Source: Pedobacter jejuensis
GTDB lineage: Bacteria > Bacteroidota > Bacteroidia > Sphingobacteriales > Sphingobacteriaceae
NCBI RefSeq assembly: GCF_003725795.1
Contig: NZ_RBEE01000014.1
Span: 62,001 to 126,000 of the forward strand
Direction: 5' to 3'
Length of the DNA stretch: 64,000 nt
Under the pieces are notes generated by a model. The model worked only from the letters and a program-made list of their open reading frames with translations. It did not search any database and was not told where the DNA came from. Every line of letters starts with the position of its first letter. Position 1 is the first letter of the stretch. Below, one piece after another: positions 1 through 8,835 of this stretch. A program made the translations under genes and the position numbers.

Positions 1-1022
1 CCAGATTGCTGATTCGCCATTGCTATTACACTCTCCAGATTAAACATCAAAGTATTTAAATCAACCGGCAACAAATCTGTCGTAATGATTTGGCTGTAGC
101 TTTTTCCATCAGCAAACCATCTGCTACTAAAATCCCAACCAGATTCTGCTGCAGAACGCACATTACGCAAAAAGGCATCAGGCGCTTGTTTGGTTTTTTT
201 CGAAGCCTCAAAATCTTCTTTGTACGATTCTTCCCTTGGCCAATTGCCTGCATCATAGTACCTGTTTAATACTACTCCATCTTGTAATTTAACAACATGG
301 TTTATTGCTTTATTCTTCTGTAGGTTTTCAGCACCTTTCATCCAAAAATTATATTCAAGTTCTAGCACATCTTTATAATCACTAAGCTTTATTTTAGCAT
401 CACTTTTTGCTAACAACTGAACCATCAAAGAAAAAAATGGAGGTTGCGAACGTGTTAAATAATAGCTTCTGTTACCATTGGGAATAAAACCATATTTACG
501 GATAAGAAATGCGAAATTATCAATCATATCTTTAATTACCTGCGTTTTACCAGCCTTTTGTAAACCCAGCATGGTGAAGTAAGAATCCCAATACTAAATT
601 TCCCTAAACCTCCCTCCCGGAACAATGTATGGTTTAGGCAATGGCAATAAAGAAGTTGTGATGGAAGAAATTGTATCAGGATTTCTTTTGAGCACTTGCC
701 AAAGTGTATCCAAATGTTTTTTTATTCCGGCATTAATGTCTGATTGATAAGCCGCAGTATGGCTTTCTGGTAAGCTAAAATACTTATTTACAAATACCTT
801 TAAATCAAAGTCACTCTTATCTTTTTCCGATAAATAAGTATCTATAATCGTTGCAGGTTTTTGTTTTGGTATGGCATCAGCAAAAGATTTACTGTCAGGA
901 TAAATACCTGATAACTGAACTTTTTCAAACAAACCCGGGTAGGTTAACCTCGGACTAAGCTCGTGTTGAGCAAAAAGATGGCAAGAAATAAATAATAAGC
1001 CAAGTAAAAATATTCTTCTCAT
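1..1022 (-). pseudogene. alpha,alpha-trehalase (GH37), interrupted by in-frame TAG, partial at window edge
   Basis: Trehalase hydrolyses trehalose to two glucoses, here probably in the periplasm. The start at 1022 gives a clean signal peptide (MRRIFLLGLLFISCHLFAQ); an in-frame ATG at 1052 would put ten odd residues before it. The family signature PGGRFxExYxWDxY is present, but the codon of its first conserved Tyr is TAG at 594-596 (codon 143). Past the stop the same frame reads YWDSYFTMLGL, later AESGWDFSSRW, and stays open to position 1, so one base change separates it from an intact gene. It is also cut by the window edge, so the C-terminal signature cannot be checked. It could be a recent pseudogene, a sequencing error or a readthrough case. 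The family call is near certain; the functional state is not. Confidence 0.9.
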
Positions 1023-1096
1023 AATAATAACATTGTTATGAAAGATATGCAATTCTATTCAAATTTATTCTAGCTTTAAATAAACCAAATATCCCT

Positions 1097-1558
1097 ATGA
1101 AAATTTACGCACCTCTGCTTATTACAATCCTATTCTTATCAGCCTGCAATCAGTCTCCAAAAGAGATAGATAAAGTTGGCTCAAAAATTAATGGTACCTG
1201 GAAATTAGTTTCAAGCCTATCGATTACAAAAGGTGATACGGTGAATACATCGCCACCAAAAAATGTGGAAATGATTAAAATCTTAAACGACACGCATTTC
1301 GCCTTTTTTAAACATGACTTAAATAAAGGAAAAGGAACTGATGCAACTTTTGATTCGGGAAGTGGTACCTATTCATTAAATGGCGACAATTACAAAGAAC
1401 ACCTGGCATATTGCAGCGCCAGAGAATGGGAAAATCATGATTTTAATTTTAAGGTTACACTAAATCAAGATACTCTAACGCAAAGTGGAATAGAAAAGAT
1501 TGAAAATTTAAATATCAACCGAGAAATAGTGGAAGTTTATGTTCGAGTTATGAAATAA
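1097..1558 (+). CDS. lipocalin-like lipoprotein, function unknown
   Basis: 153 aa. The N-terminus is an SPII signal (LLITILFLSAC) with the lipobox Cys at residue 17, so an envelope lipoprotein is expected. The mature part contains IxGTWKLVSS, then beta-rich segments with SGTYSLNGDNY, the pattern of small lipocalin-like domains common in Bacteroidota (DUF4488-like). The ligand is unknown. It is divergent from the trehalase gene (74 bp between starts) and converges with the GAF kinase, whose stop abuts its own, so it is probably transcribed alone. The coding call is strong; the domain call is tentative. Confidence 0.75.
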   Translation: MKIYAPLLITILFLSACNQSPKEIDKVGSKINGTWKLVSSLSITKGDTVNTSPPKNVEMIKILNDTHFAFFKHDLNKGKGTDATFDSGSGTYSLNGDNYKEHLAYCSAREWENHDFNFKVTLNQDTLTQSGIEKIENLNINREIVEVYVRVMK

Positions 1559-2743
1559 CTATTTTAAAGGTATTTTTAAGGTAAAGCATGTCTGCTCATC
1601 ATTAGACGTTACAAAAATTTTACCATTATGCGCTTTAGCAATTTCTGATACAATAAATAACCCTAAACCTAATCCTTTTTGATTTGGCTCTACATCACCA
1701 CGAGAAAATGGCTGAAATAATCTTTCTATTGCAGCGGTAGAAATTTGTTTACCAGAATTGGTAACCGATAATTCAAATTCTTCCTTATCACTTGAAGCAT
1801 TTACATAAATTGGAGATGCAATATTTCCATAACTTAATGCATTACCTAGCAAATTTGAAAATAGCTGTGCAATTCTCTTTCCATCACAATTTACAGGATG
1901 TTTTAAATCAAAATTAACTTCAATGGTATGGTTAGGAAAATTGGCTTCTAATTCAGTTATTACTTCAGCTAAAGTACTATCCAAAGATTCATTTTTCAAT
2001 TTATTTAGTAAAATTCCCTCACCAAATCTTCCACTAGCAAAATCAAGCATATTTTCTATTAAACCATTCATCCTGTGAGATGACCTCTGAATTATGCTGA
2101 TGATTTTTTGTATTTTTTCTTCTTTTGATAAGTGATTTAGAAGCTGAGCACTATTTGATATCGCGTTTAATGGATTTCTTAAATCATGACCTAAAATACC
2201 GATAAAATTTTCCCGTAATTCAGCAACATGCCTTTCTTCAATAAGTTTTTTCTCTGATAATTTTACCTGCTCTATTGCATCGAGATGAAAAGCAATTAGC
2301 TCAGCAAATAGGTTAAACATCCCCAAAGTTTCAGGTGTATCGATAACATGAGGTTTAGGATCAATAGCACATAAGGTTCCGAAATAAGAACCTGACTGAA
2401 GCTTTATCGGAACAGAAATATAACTCTGAAAACCATATAAAAGAGGTGTATGATGATTGACGTAAGATTCATCTTCTGAAACGTTTGCTATAACAACAGG
2501 ATTATGATGTTGACGAATTTCATTGCAAATGGTAGTTTCGAGCGACAATTCTCCACCAGGTTCTAATCCAAAATTTATCTTATCTAATAAGGCACATGCA
2601 ACCCATTTATCATCAGTTACCCTAGCTACTGCAGCGAAACCCATACCGGTTGTACTGCAAATAACTTTTAAAATATTTACAACTGCCGGGATGTTATTAA
2701 TCGCGTCAATATCAGCCTGAATATTCGGTGTATTATTATCCAA
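1559..2743 (-). CDS. GAF-domain sensor histidine kinase (soluble)
   Basis: 394 aa without a signal peptide or membrane segment, so a cytosolic sensor kinase is likely. Residues about 20-160 form a GAF domain (SVPIKLxSGSYFGTLCAID). The H-box is GHDLRNPLNAIS with the phospho-acceptor His at 186, followed by a HATPase domain with N-box LFSNLLGNALSYG and G-box GLGLGLFIVSEIAKAHNG. This is the usual GAF-HisKA-HATPase order. No response regulator lies next to it, so its partner must be elsewhere. The signal is unknown; GAF domains of this type often bind small molecules or a chromophore, but the sequence does not show which. Confidence 0.9.
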   Translation of the reverse strand: MDNNTPNIQADIDAINNIPAVVNILKVICSTTGMGFAAVARVTDDKWVACALLDKINFGLEPGGELSLETTICNEIRQHHNPVVIANVSEDESYVNHHTPLLYGFQSYISVPIKLQSGSYFGTLCAIDPKPHVIDTPETLGMFNLFAELIAFHLDAIEQVKLSEKKLIEERHVAELRENFIGILGHDLRNPLNAISNSAQLLNHLSKEEKIQKIISIIQRSSHRMNGLIENMLDFASGRFGEGILLNKLKNESLDSTLAEVITELEANFPNHTIEVNFDLKHPVNCDGKRIAQLFSNLLGNALSYGNIASPIYVNASSDKEEFELSVTNSGKQISTAAIERLFQPFSRGDVEPNQKGLGLGLFIVSEIAKAHNGKIFVTSNDEQTCFTLKIPLK

Positions 2744-2921
2744 TTGTTTGATTTTCGATATTTGAAATATAAAAATTGATATTTAAATATTTACAAGCAA
2801 TAAAGGTATTACAATCTCAGCAATATTTTACCAATAAATTTAGTATTGTTACACAAATCAACTTAGAAACAAAATTCTTTTGTTATTCAGCGTTTAGTAA
2901 CCTTTAAGTTATCTTTACAAT

Positions 2922-3104
2922 ATGAAGCGATTGAATAGTGAAACTAGTAGTGAAGAATTGCAGGAAATTAAAAAAGGTGATTTAGTTACCGACACTTTTA
3001 GTAAAACTGGATTAGTAGAAAGCATCGATATAACTGATGATGGATTATACAGAATTTATGAATTTACGTTAGTAACAGGAAGAACAATAACTGTTAAAAA
3101 ATAA
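2922..3104 (+). CDS. small protein of a two-member local family (60 aa)
   Basis: No family is recognised. It has 60 aa, is acidic at the N-terminus and has a short beta-rich body containing KKGDLVTDTFSKTGLVESI. The G-D-x-V then G-x-V spacing resembles small SH3/KOW-like barrels, which is only inference. The protein at 3375-3569 shares the framework LxExKxxDxxxDxFxxxGxVxxIxI and a final beta strand, so the two appear to be diverged tandem paralogues. That conservation, and a hairpin directly after the stop, support a real gene. No signal peptide or membrane segment is present. Confidence 0.6.
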   Translation: MKRLNSETSSEELQEIKKGDLVTDTFSKTGLVESIDITDDGLYRIYEFTLVTGRTITVKK

Positions 3105-3105
3105 A

Positions 3106-3129
3106 AAGAGGGGTATAAAAACCCCTCTT
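3106..3129 (+). terminator. hairpin after the first small-protein gene
   Basis: A perfect 9-bp stem (AAGAGGGGT with ACCCCTCTT) with a six-base AT loop begins two bases after the stop codon at 3104. It lacks a long T-run, so it may be a weak terminator or an mRNA 3'-end stabiliser. Confidence 0.55.
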
Positions 3130-3374
3130 AGTAGTTGCATTGAAATCTATTTAATAAATTTCTAGCAAAAAATAAATGCAATTTCATAGTTTAGAGTACG
3201 CCTGGTTTTCAGATTTCTCTACAATTGCAGACGCCTTATGAATTACATTGGGCATTATTTTACAATTACTATTCCATTTTTTAGTGTTATTGATTAAATA
3301 TTCTTACAAGCGATAAGTTATTTTAATACATGTTTTTAATCACCTTCTCGCTTTACAATAATAAAATTTAACTT

Positions 3375-3569
3375 ATGCTAATTGACAACGAAACACCAAC
3401 ATCTGATTTATTAGAAGTAAAACTAAATGATTTCATTTCTGATAAATTTGGAAATGAAGGAGTTGTGAATAAAATCTCTATCAATGATAGTGATGAATTT
3501 TGGTTGTTTATTTTTTCGTTAAGCAACAATAAAAGCATTGAAATCACAAAAATTAAAAATATATGTTAA
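3375..3569 (+). CDS. small protein, paralogue of the 60-aa protein upstream (64 aa)
   Basis: 64 aa, not recognised. It aligns without gaps over about 45 residues with the product of 2922-3104: both have L-x-E-x-K near residue 12, D-x-F, a central G-x-V and an I-x-I-x-D/N segment followed by an aromatic-rich strand. The two genes lie on the same strand 270 bp apart with no gene between. The sequence has diverged strongly, so the duplication is not recent. It could be a small SH3-like adaptor or a protein-interaction module; no function can be assigned. Confidence 0.6.
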   Translation: MLIDNETPTSDLLEVKLNDFISDKFGNEGVVNKISINDSDEFWLFIFSLSNNKSIEITKIKNIC

Positions 3570-3619
3570 ACCATAAAATAAGCTTTTAATTAAAGATATT
3601 TGCATCCAAAAATAAACCA

Positions 3620-4255
3620 ATGCAAAACATTAAAAATATCATTTTTGATTACGGTAACGTAATTTTCGACATAGATTTCAAAATTGCTCAGGCATCTTTT
3701 CAAAAATTAGGCATAACTGATATTGAAACTTTCTTTGCTCACAAAGCACACAACCAATTATTTGATGATTTTGAAACAGGCACAATTTCGCCTGCAGAGT
3801 TTAGAGCAGGGATTAGAAAAGCCGCGAATAAACCTGATCTTACTGATGAACAAATTGATGAAGCCTGGAACAGTTTGTTAATTGGCACCATACAGGAAAA
3901 CCACGATTTGCTTTTAAAAGTTAAGGATAAATACCGCACATTTTTATTAAGCAATAACAACGAAATTCATTACAATTGGATTATTAATTACCTGAAAACA
4001 ACTTTCGAAATAAATGATTACGACAATTATTTCGAGAAAGCATATTTCTCTCAGCACATGAAATTGCGTAAACCAAATACCAATATTTTTGAGCAGGTAT
4101 TAAAGGAAAACAACCTGAATCCGGCTGAAACTTTATTTATTGATGATAGTCCGCAACATATAGAAGGTGCCAAAAAAGTTGGATTACAAACTTTATTAAT
4201 GATAGAGAAACCTGCTCAACTAGAGTCCTTTTTAAAAGCTAACGGAATTATCTAA
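3620..4255 (+). CDS. HAD-superfamily phosphatase, YihX-like
   Basis: 211 aa, cytosolic. Motif I is FDYGNVIFDID with nucleophile Asp10; the usual second Asp is replaced by Gly, as in the YihX/epoxide hydrolase branch, and E. coli YihX has almost the same motif (FDLGNVIVDID). Motif II is LLSNNNEIH, motif III the Lys in LRKPNTNIFE, and motif IV FIDDSPQHIEGA. YihX dephosphorylates alpha-glucose-1-phosphate; that substrate is only a guess here. The stop codon is followed directly by the ATG of the next gene, so the two are probably co-transcribed. Confidence 0.88.
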   Translation: MQNIKNIIFDYGNVIFDIDFKIAQASFQKLGITDIETFFAHKAHNQLFDDFETGTISPAEFRAGIRKAANKPDLTDEQIDEAWNSLLIGTIQENHDLLLKVKDKYRTFLLSNNNEIHYNWIINYLKTTFEINDYDNYFEKAYFSQHMKLRKPNTNIFEQVLKENNLNPAETLFIDDSPQHIEGAKKVGLQTLLMIEKPAQLESFLKANGII

Positions 4256-4585
4256 ATGAGCAATAAAAAATTTAAATCGTTAAAGGAGTTTTATCCATTC
4301 TACCTTTCACAACATACCAATACAACCTCTCGTGTGATGCATTTTATTGGTACAGGTTTAATTGCACTGTTATTTTTTACAGGCTTTCTATTCCACCAAT
4401 GGCGATTCTTTTTGTTAATGCCTGTTGTGGGTTATAGTTTTGCATGGGTTGGACATTACTTTTTCGAGAAAAATAAACCAGCCACATTTCAATACCCTTT
4501 ATATAGTTTAGCCAGCGATTTTATTTTGTTTTACGATTTATTAACTGGTAAACAAAGTTTCGAAGTGGATAATACCCGTAGTTAA
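4256..4585 (+). CDS. Mpo1-like (DUF962) small membrane protein
   Basis: 109 aa. The start touches the stop of the HAD gene (TAA then ATG), which fixes the start and suggests translational coupling. The pattern FYPFYLSQHTN, RVMHFIGTG, a membrane hairpin, then WVGHYFFEKNKPATFQYPL is typical of the DUF962/Mpo1 family. Yeast Mpo1 is an Fe(II) dioxygenase of 2-hydroxy fatty acid alpha-oxidation. The conserved His residues of SQH, MHFIG and GHYFFE are present. Bacterial members have no firmly established role. Confidence 0.85.
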   Translation: MSNKKFKSLKEFYPFYLSQHTNTTSRVMHFIGTGLIALLFFTGFLFHQWRFFLLMPVVGYSFAWVGHYFFEKNKPATFQYPLYSLASDFILFYDLLTGKQSFEVDNTRS

Positions 4586-4607
4586 AATTCTGGTTTATGT
4601 ATTAATG

Positions 4608-4702
4608 CCCACGATTGAAATTGTGGGTTACGTTATTAGTCGTATAGTTTTTTTCGTTACTTTTTGAATACCTAAAATTTAACCCACGATTTCAATCGTG
4701 GG
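4608..4702. repeat. inverted pair of palindromic REP-like elements
   Basis: Two 22-base elements, 4608-4629 and 4681-4702, are inverted copies of each other with 21 of 22 matches. Each is also a palindrome, the second being CCCACGATTTCAATCGTGGG, a perfect 9-bp stem with a 2-base centre. A degenerate relative lies at 8399-8418. The pair brackets about 50 bp of AT-rich DNA after the DUF962 gene. The design resembles REP/BIME elements mobilised by RAYT transposases, but no such gene is in the window. Confidence 0.7.
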
Positions 4703-4870
4703 AAAATTGCATCATTACAGGAACAATCCATTGTTCCTAAACCCGATTGGAGCGGTATCAGCCAGTTTTTCACTGGCGATTTAGCGTAAAGCGGGACTGC
4801 TTGAACCTAAGAATTACTGAACGTTCATTTCCAAAAAATCAGCTAATGATTAGAAAACATTAACTAATAA

Positions 4871-6055
4871 CTAAAGCTTTCTTCGCTGCAGTTCTCTTTC
4901 TATCAATCCCAACTCCCTACCAGTTTGCCCGGCAACTGAGGTATTTTCTTGTGCTCGTCTAAATAAATATGGCATTACCGCTTTAATTGGGCCATAAGGA
5001 ACATATTTCGCTACGTTGTAATTTGCATCGGCAAGGTTGAAACTTAAATTATCACTCATTCCAAGCAATTGCGCAAAGTATACATGAGGATGGTTGTGAA
5101 CGATTTTTTTCTCATCCAACAGGTAAGTCAACAGTCGACTGCTATCCTCATTATGCGTTCCGCAAACAATGGCAATTTCTTCAATATGATCAACACAGTA
5201 ACGCAGCGATTCATTATAATCTTTATCAGATGCCGCTTTATCAGGCTGAATTGGTGATGGATAACCCATTTCTTCAGCACGTTTACGCTCCTTTTCCATG
5301 TAAGCACCACGAACCATTTTAACGCCTAGAATAAATCCGGCAGCTTTTGCAATCAAGTGGTCAGCTTTCATATCGGCCAGCTTATCATGGCGATACATTT
5401 GGTAGGTATTGTACACAATAATGCGTTCCTGGTTAAATTTACGCATCATATCTAAAGCCAATTCATCAATTGTATTTTGAATCCAGGTTTCTTCTGCGTC
5501 AATCATAACCGGCACAGATTTATCGAAAGCAGTACGGCAAATCATTTCACAACGCAATTTCACTTTTGCAAATTCAGCTTGCTCGCTTGCGGTTAAGGTT
5601 TGTTTTGCATCTAACTTTTCTAGTAATGCAAAACGCCCAATTCCGGTGATTTTGAAAACCGTAATCGGAATGTTTTTATCGCCATCGGCACGAAGAATGG
5701 TGCGGATTATTTCCTGGCAGGTTTCGTCAAAAACTCGCTCTTCATCTTCACCTTCAACCGAATAATCTAAAATGGTTCCAACACCACCTTTTGCCAATTG
5801 AGCAATTGCTTTATCGCATTCGGCAATGGTTTCGCCACCACAAAACTGCTGAAAAATAGTTGTTTTTATGGCGCCCTGAATCGGTAAGCCAATATTTAAA
5901 AAGAAATTGGTTATCGGCGGACCAACTTTTGTTAAGAAATTACTCCCAATCATTTTAAAAAGCCAAAAAGCTTTTTTGAGTTCTCCGTTAGTTTTTTGGC
6001 GGAAAGCTACCTCGGTATTGTCGAAATTTGGCTGTTTATTCGGGGATAAATCCAT
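4871..6055 (-). CDS. proline dehydrogenase (ProDH), FAD-dependent
   Basis: 394 aa, monofunctional. It oxidises proline to pyrroline-5-carboxylate and passes electrons to the quinone pool. The FAD-binding TIM-barrel motifs are clear: VFKITGIGRFALLEKL, VPVMIDAEETW, FILGVKMVRGAYMEKER, and the C-terminal proline-binding segment YLFRRAQENTSVAGQTGREL. The length fits the Bacteroidota stand-alone enzyme, with no aldehyde dehydrogenase domain fused. It is divergently arranged with the S4-aroB genes, with 95 bp between starts. It ends with TAG, showing TAG is used as a normal stop here. Confidence 0.95.
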   Translation of the reverse strand: MDLSPNKQPNFDNTEVAFRQKTNGELKKAFWLFKMIGSNFLTKVGPPITNFFLNIGLPIQGAIKTTIFQQFCGGETIAECDKAIAQLAKGGVGTILDYSVEGEDEERVFDETCQEIIRTILRADGDKNIPITVFKITGIGRFALLEKLDAKQTLTASEQAEFAKVKLRCEMICRTAFDKSVPVMIDAEETWIQNTIDELALDMMRKFNQERIIVYNTYQMYRHDKLADMKADHLIAKAAGFILGVKMVRGAYMEKERKRAEEMGYPSPIQPDKAASDKDYNESLRYCVDHIEEIAIVCGTHNEDSSRLLTYLLDEKKIVHNHPHVYFAQLLGMSDNLSFNLADANYNVAKYVPYGPIKAVMPYLFRRAQENTSVAGQTGRELGLIERELQRRKL

Positions 6056-6150
6056 TTAAATGATATTAATAAGTCAGATGGATGCAAAATTATAAAAAGC
6101 ATCCATTCTACGAACGTAAAACCTCGAAATAATCGTATTTTTGCAACAAA

Positions 6151-6357
6151 ATGATACAATTCAAATTAGAGGGCGAATTTATTCCATTAATCCAATTGCT
6201 AAAGGCAACAGGATTGGTTGGCACCGGCGGCGATGCTCAGGCTGCAGTAATGGATGGCTTGGTAAAATGCAACGGCGAGGTAGAATTCCGTAAGCGATAC
6301 AAAGTCAGAGTTGGAGATATCATTACGTTTGGACAAGATAAAATCGAAGTAATTTAA
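6151..6357 (+). CDS. S4-domain RNA-binding protein, YbcJ-like
   Basis: 68 aa, essentially a single S4 domain: FIPLIQLLKATGLVGTGGDA, an alpha-turn-alpha, then VKCNGEVEFRKRYKVRVGDII. E. coli YbcJ has the same size and fold and is thought to bind RNA, possibly in ribosome or tRNA biology. Its stop codon overlaps the start of aroB (TAATG), indicating tight coupling, though a functional link to aromatic biosynthesis is not obvious. Confidence 0.88.
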   Translation: MIQFKLEGEFIPLIQLLKATGLVGTGGDAQAAVMDGLVKCNGEVEFRKRYKVRVGDIITFGQDKIEVI

Positions 6358-7415
6358 TGGAAACTCTAACCAGCGCTGGCCATTCGCTTTATTTCGAAAG
6401 TGGATTTGCCGAACTCAAAATCCTTTTAGAAAGCAATAAATACAGCAAAGTTTTTATCCTGGCTGATGAACATACAAGCGAAATTTGCTTGCCTGTTTTT
6501 CAATCGCTGATGGATGATTTTGCCGATTTCGATTTAATTGAAACATCAGCAGGCGAAGAAAATAAAAACATCGATTTTTGTATTGGCATTTGGAAAACCC
6601 TGCTGGATTTTGAGGCCGACCGTAAAAGTTTGATGATTAATTTAGGTGGTGGCGTGATTACCGATATGGGTGGTTTTATTGCCTCAACTTATAAACGTGG
6701 TATCGATTTTATTAATGTACCTACTACCCTACTTTCTCAGGTTGATGCCTCTGTGGGTGGCAAAACAGGTATCGATATCGATAACGTGAAAAATATGGTG
6801 GGTACTTTTACCCTGCCGCAAATGGTTTTTATCGAAACTGAATTTTTAAAAACTTTGCCCCAAAGGGAGCTTTTATCAGGCTTTGCCGAAATGATTAAAC
6901 ATGGTTTAATTTTTGATAAAGCTTATTACGAAAAGTTAAAAACGACTAATTATTTAAAGCCATCGGCTGAAGATATTTACCGTTCGGCAGAAATTAAAAA
7001 TGATGTGGTTACCATCGACCCGCATGAGAAAAATTTACGTAAGATCTTAAATTTTGGTCATACAATTGGTCACGCGGTTGAAAGTTATTCTTTGGCTAAT
7101 GATGAAAATCCACTTACCCACGGCGAAGCAATTGCCATTGGTTTTGTTTGTGAGGCAGCTTTATCAGTAAAAAACAGTGGCTTAACCAAAGAAGAGTTAA
7201 AAGATATTAGCGATTATATTTTATCGTTATATCCAAAATACAACATTAAGAGAGAGAGTTTCGATACGCTTTTAGAGCTAATGAAGAGCGACAAAAAGAA
7301 TGAAGATGGTAACATTTTATTTTCTTTATTAGAAACTATTGGGAAATGCATGTTTAACTGCCGTGTAACTACAACCGACATTTTACGCAGTTTAGATTAT
7401 TATAATAGTTTGTAA
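6357..7415 (+). CDS. aroB: 3-dehydroquinate synthase
   Basis: 352 aa. Second step of the shikimate pathway: DAHP to 3-dehydroquinate, using NAD and a divalent metal. The NAD-binding glycine motif INLGGGVITDMGGF is at about 95-107, followed by SVGGKTGIDIDNVKNMVG. By comparison with characterised AroB the metal ligands are Glu178 (GFAEMIKHG), His235 (LNFGHTIGHA) and His255 (HGEAIAIGF). The ATG overlaps the stop of the S4 gene by one base. The other shikimate genes in this window are at 11.3-16.1 kb and lack aroB, so the pathway is split over two loci and this copy is not under the pheA attenuator. Confidence 0.97.
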   Translation: METLTSAGHSLYFESGFAELKILLESNKYSKVFILADEHTSEICLPVFQSLMDDFADFDLIETSAGEENKNIDFCIGIWKTLLDFEADRKSLMINLGGGVITDMGGFIASTYKRGIDFINVPTTLLSQVDASVGGKTGIDIDNVKNMVGTFTLPQMVFIETEFLKTLPQRELLSGFAEMIKHGLIFDKAYYEKLKTTNYLKPSAEDIYRSAEIKNDVVTIDPHEKNLRKILNFGHTIGHAVESYSLANDENPLTHGEAIAIGFVCEAALSVKNSGLTKEELKDISDYILSLYPKYNIKRESFDTLLELMKSDKKNEDGNILFSLLETIGKCMFNCRVTTTDILRSLDYYNSL

Positions 7416-7416
7416 G

Positions 7417-8382
7417 ATGAAATTTACCGGAAGTGATATTTCTGTAGGAGGATTATTTGGCTTTGTAATCGTTTTAACCTTGGTTGAAATGTATTTCAGC
7501 TATGCCCACGATAGAAAATTATATACCAAACGCGACACCTGGACCAATATTTATTTAATGACTGCTGCAGTAGTGATTAATTTGGGCATGAAAACCGCCA
7601 CATTTTTCTTGTTAGAATACTGCTACCAATTTAGGTTATTCCAAATTTCCAACATCTGGGTTTATTGGTTGGTTTTAATTCTAGCGCAAGATTTTCTATA
7701 TTGGTTTTTGCATACCGTTGGCCATTATGTTCGCTTTTTTTGGGCAATGCATGTTACGCACCACTCATCAGAACATTTCAACTTAACTACTGGTTTCCGT
7801 TCTACGGTTTTCGAACCTTTGTACCGCGTATTCTTCTATTTGCCACTGGCATTTATGGGTTTTACCGCAATGGACATTCTTTTTGCATATCTCGTTACGC
7901 AGATTTATGGCAATTTAGTTCATACGCAATACAAAATTAACTTCCCGAAATGGTATGAATATGTGTTTGTAACGCCATCTCACCACCGGGTTCATCACGC
8001 CAGTAATGTGCGTTATTTGGATAAAAATATGGGCATGGTTTTAATCCTTTGGGATAGATGGTTTGGCACTTTTCAGGCCGAACTGGAGGAAGACAAAATA
8101 AAATATGGTTTAACTACCCAACCTAAAGATACTGGTCCTGTAAATATTATTTTCCATGAAATTATTGCCTTATCTGCTGATGTAAAAAATGCACCGACTT
8201 TTATGGATAAGGTGCGATATATTATAAACCCACCGGGCTGGAGCCATGATGGCAGCACAAAAATCGCGAAGATTATGCAGAGAGAGTTACGCGAAGCGGA
8301 AGAATTGAAAAAGCAAAATCAAGAAGACAATAAGGTTAAAGATTTTAACGAAGAGCAAAGAACTTTAAGTTCTACTGGATAG
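7417..8382 (+). CDS. sterol desaturase / fatty acid hydroxylase family membrane protein
   Basis: 321 aa with several membrane helices in the first 180 residues. The di-iron histidine boxes are present: HTVGHYVRFFWAMHVTHHS, then SHHRVHHASN, with the family tail NMGMVLILWDRWFGTF. Members hydroxylate or desaturate lipid chains using O2. The start lies one base after the aroB stop, so it belongs to the same transcript. Residues after about 260 form a charged tail. The substrate cannot be told; in Bacteroidota such proteins often act on sphingolipid, fatty acid or carotenoid-like substrates. Confidence 0.9.
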   Translation: MKFTGSDISVGGLFGFVIVLTLVEMYFSYAHDRKLYTKRDTWTNIYLMTAAVVINLGMKTATFFLLEYCYQFRLFQISNIWVYWLVLILAQDFLYWFLHTVGHYVRFFWAMHVTHHSSEHFNLTTGFRSTVFEPLYRVFFYLPLAFMGFTAMDILFAYLVTQIYGNLVHTQYKINFPKWYEYVFVTPSHHRVHHASNVRYLDKNMGMVLILWDRWFGTFQAELEEDKIKYGLTTQPKDTGPVNIIFHEIIALSADVKNAPTFMDKVRYIINPPGWSHDGSTKIAKIMQRELREAEELKKQNQEDNKVKDFNEEQRTLSSTG

Positions 8383-8398
8383 GAATTTCGTTGTATTG

Positions 8399-8418
8399 CC
8401 CACAATTTAAATCATGGG
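8399..8418. repeat. degenerate copy of the CCCACGATT palindrome
   Basis: CCCACAATTTAAATCATGGG keeps the outer CCCA...TGGG of the element pair at 4608-4702 but has lost parts of the stem. It lies just after the stop of the hydroxylase gene, like the first pair lies after DUF962. A further fragment (CCCATTTCAATCG) is at about 8480. Confidence 0.5.
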
Positions 8419-8494
8419 TTGTGTTACAAGATTTATATATCTATATTTAATCGATTTCGAAATAACTGGTTCTGCACCGCCCATTTCAATCGTT

Positions 8495-8533
8495 TTTAAA
8501 CCTATAAGGTCTTTGAAACCTTATAGGTTTAAA
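8495..8533. repeat. 16-bp perfect hairpin (CCTATAAGGT type)
   Basis: The arms TTTAAACCTATAAGGT (8495-8510) and its exact complement (8518-8533) enclose a 7-base loop. It lies 110 bp past the hydroxylase stop and may end that transcript, but it has the look of an interspersed palindromic repeat. No T-run follows. Confidence 0.6.
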
Positions 8534-8643
8534 TCCAAAGTATTTCATCATATATATTTACGAAACAGCTGCTTGGGAAAAAATATTTCTACGTTCTATT
8601 TCAATAATTTAATCCGTATTTTTGATTGAGGTCAATTTTAATT

Positions 8644-8835
8644 ATGACAACATTAACCATACAAGTAAAGGATAACGACACTAAATTTCTTTTGGAGGTT
8701 CTTAAAAGAATTGATGCAAAAGTAATATTAAGCTCTAAAAAGCAGAAATTGCTCAATGGTATTAAACAAGGTTTAAAAGAAGCCAAAGATATCAAAGATG
8801 GTAAAATTGCACCATTATCTCTAGATGATATATGA
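8644..8835 (+). CDS. probable type II antitoxin (63 aa)
   Basis: 63 aa. The start at 8644 (MTTLTIQVKDNDTKF) is preferred to the in-frame ATG at 8626 because it begins at the first beta strand. The layout, a short N-terminal strand, a helix (LEVLKRIDAKVIL), a basic stretch and an acidic/hydrophobic C-terminus (IAPLSLDDI), resembles small antitoxins paired with RelE/ParE toxins. The stop overlaps the next start as ATGA (8832-8835), the usual antitoxin-toxin junction. The downstream toxin is cut short, so this is now an orphan antitoxin. No named family is certain. Confidence 0.6.
   Translation: MTTLTIQVKDNDTKFLLEVLKRIDAKVILSSKKQKLLNGIKQGLKEAKDIKDGKIAPLSLDDI

Noticed and set aside
8414..8629. 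71-aa ORF on the plus strand
   Set aside because: Covers palindromic repeats at 8399-8533 and shows no protein-like pattern.
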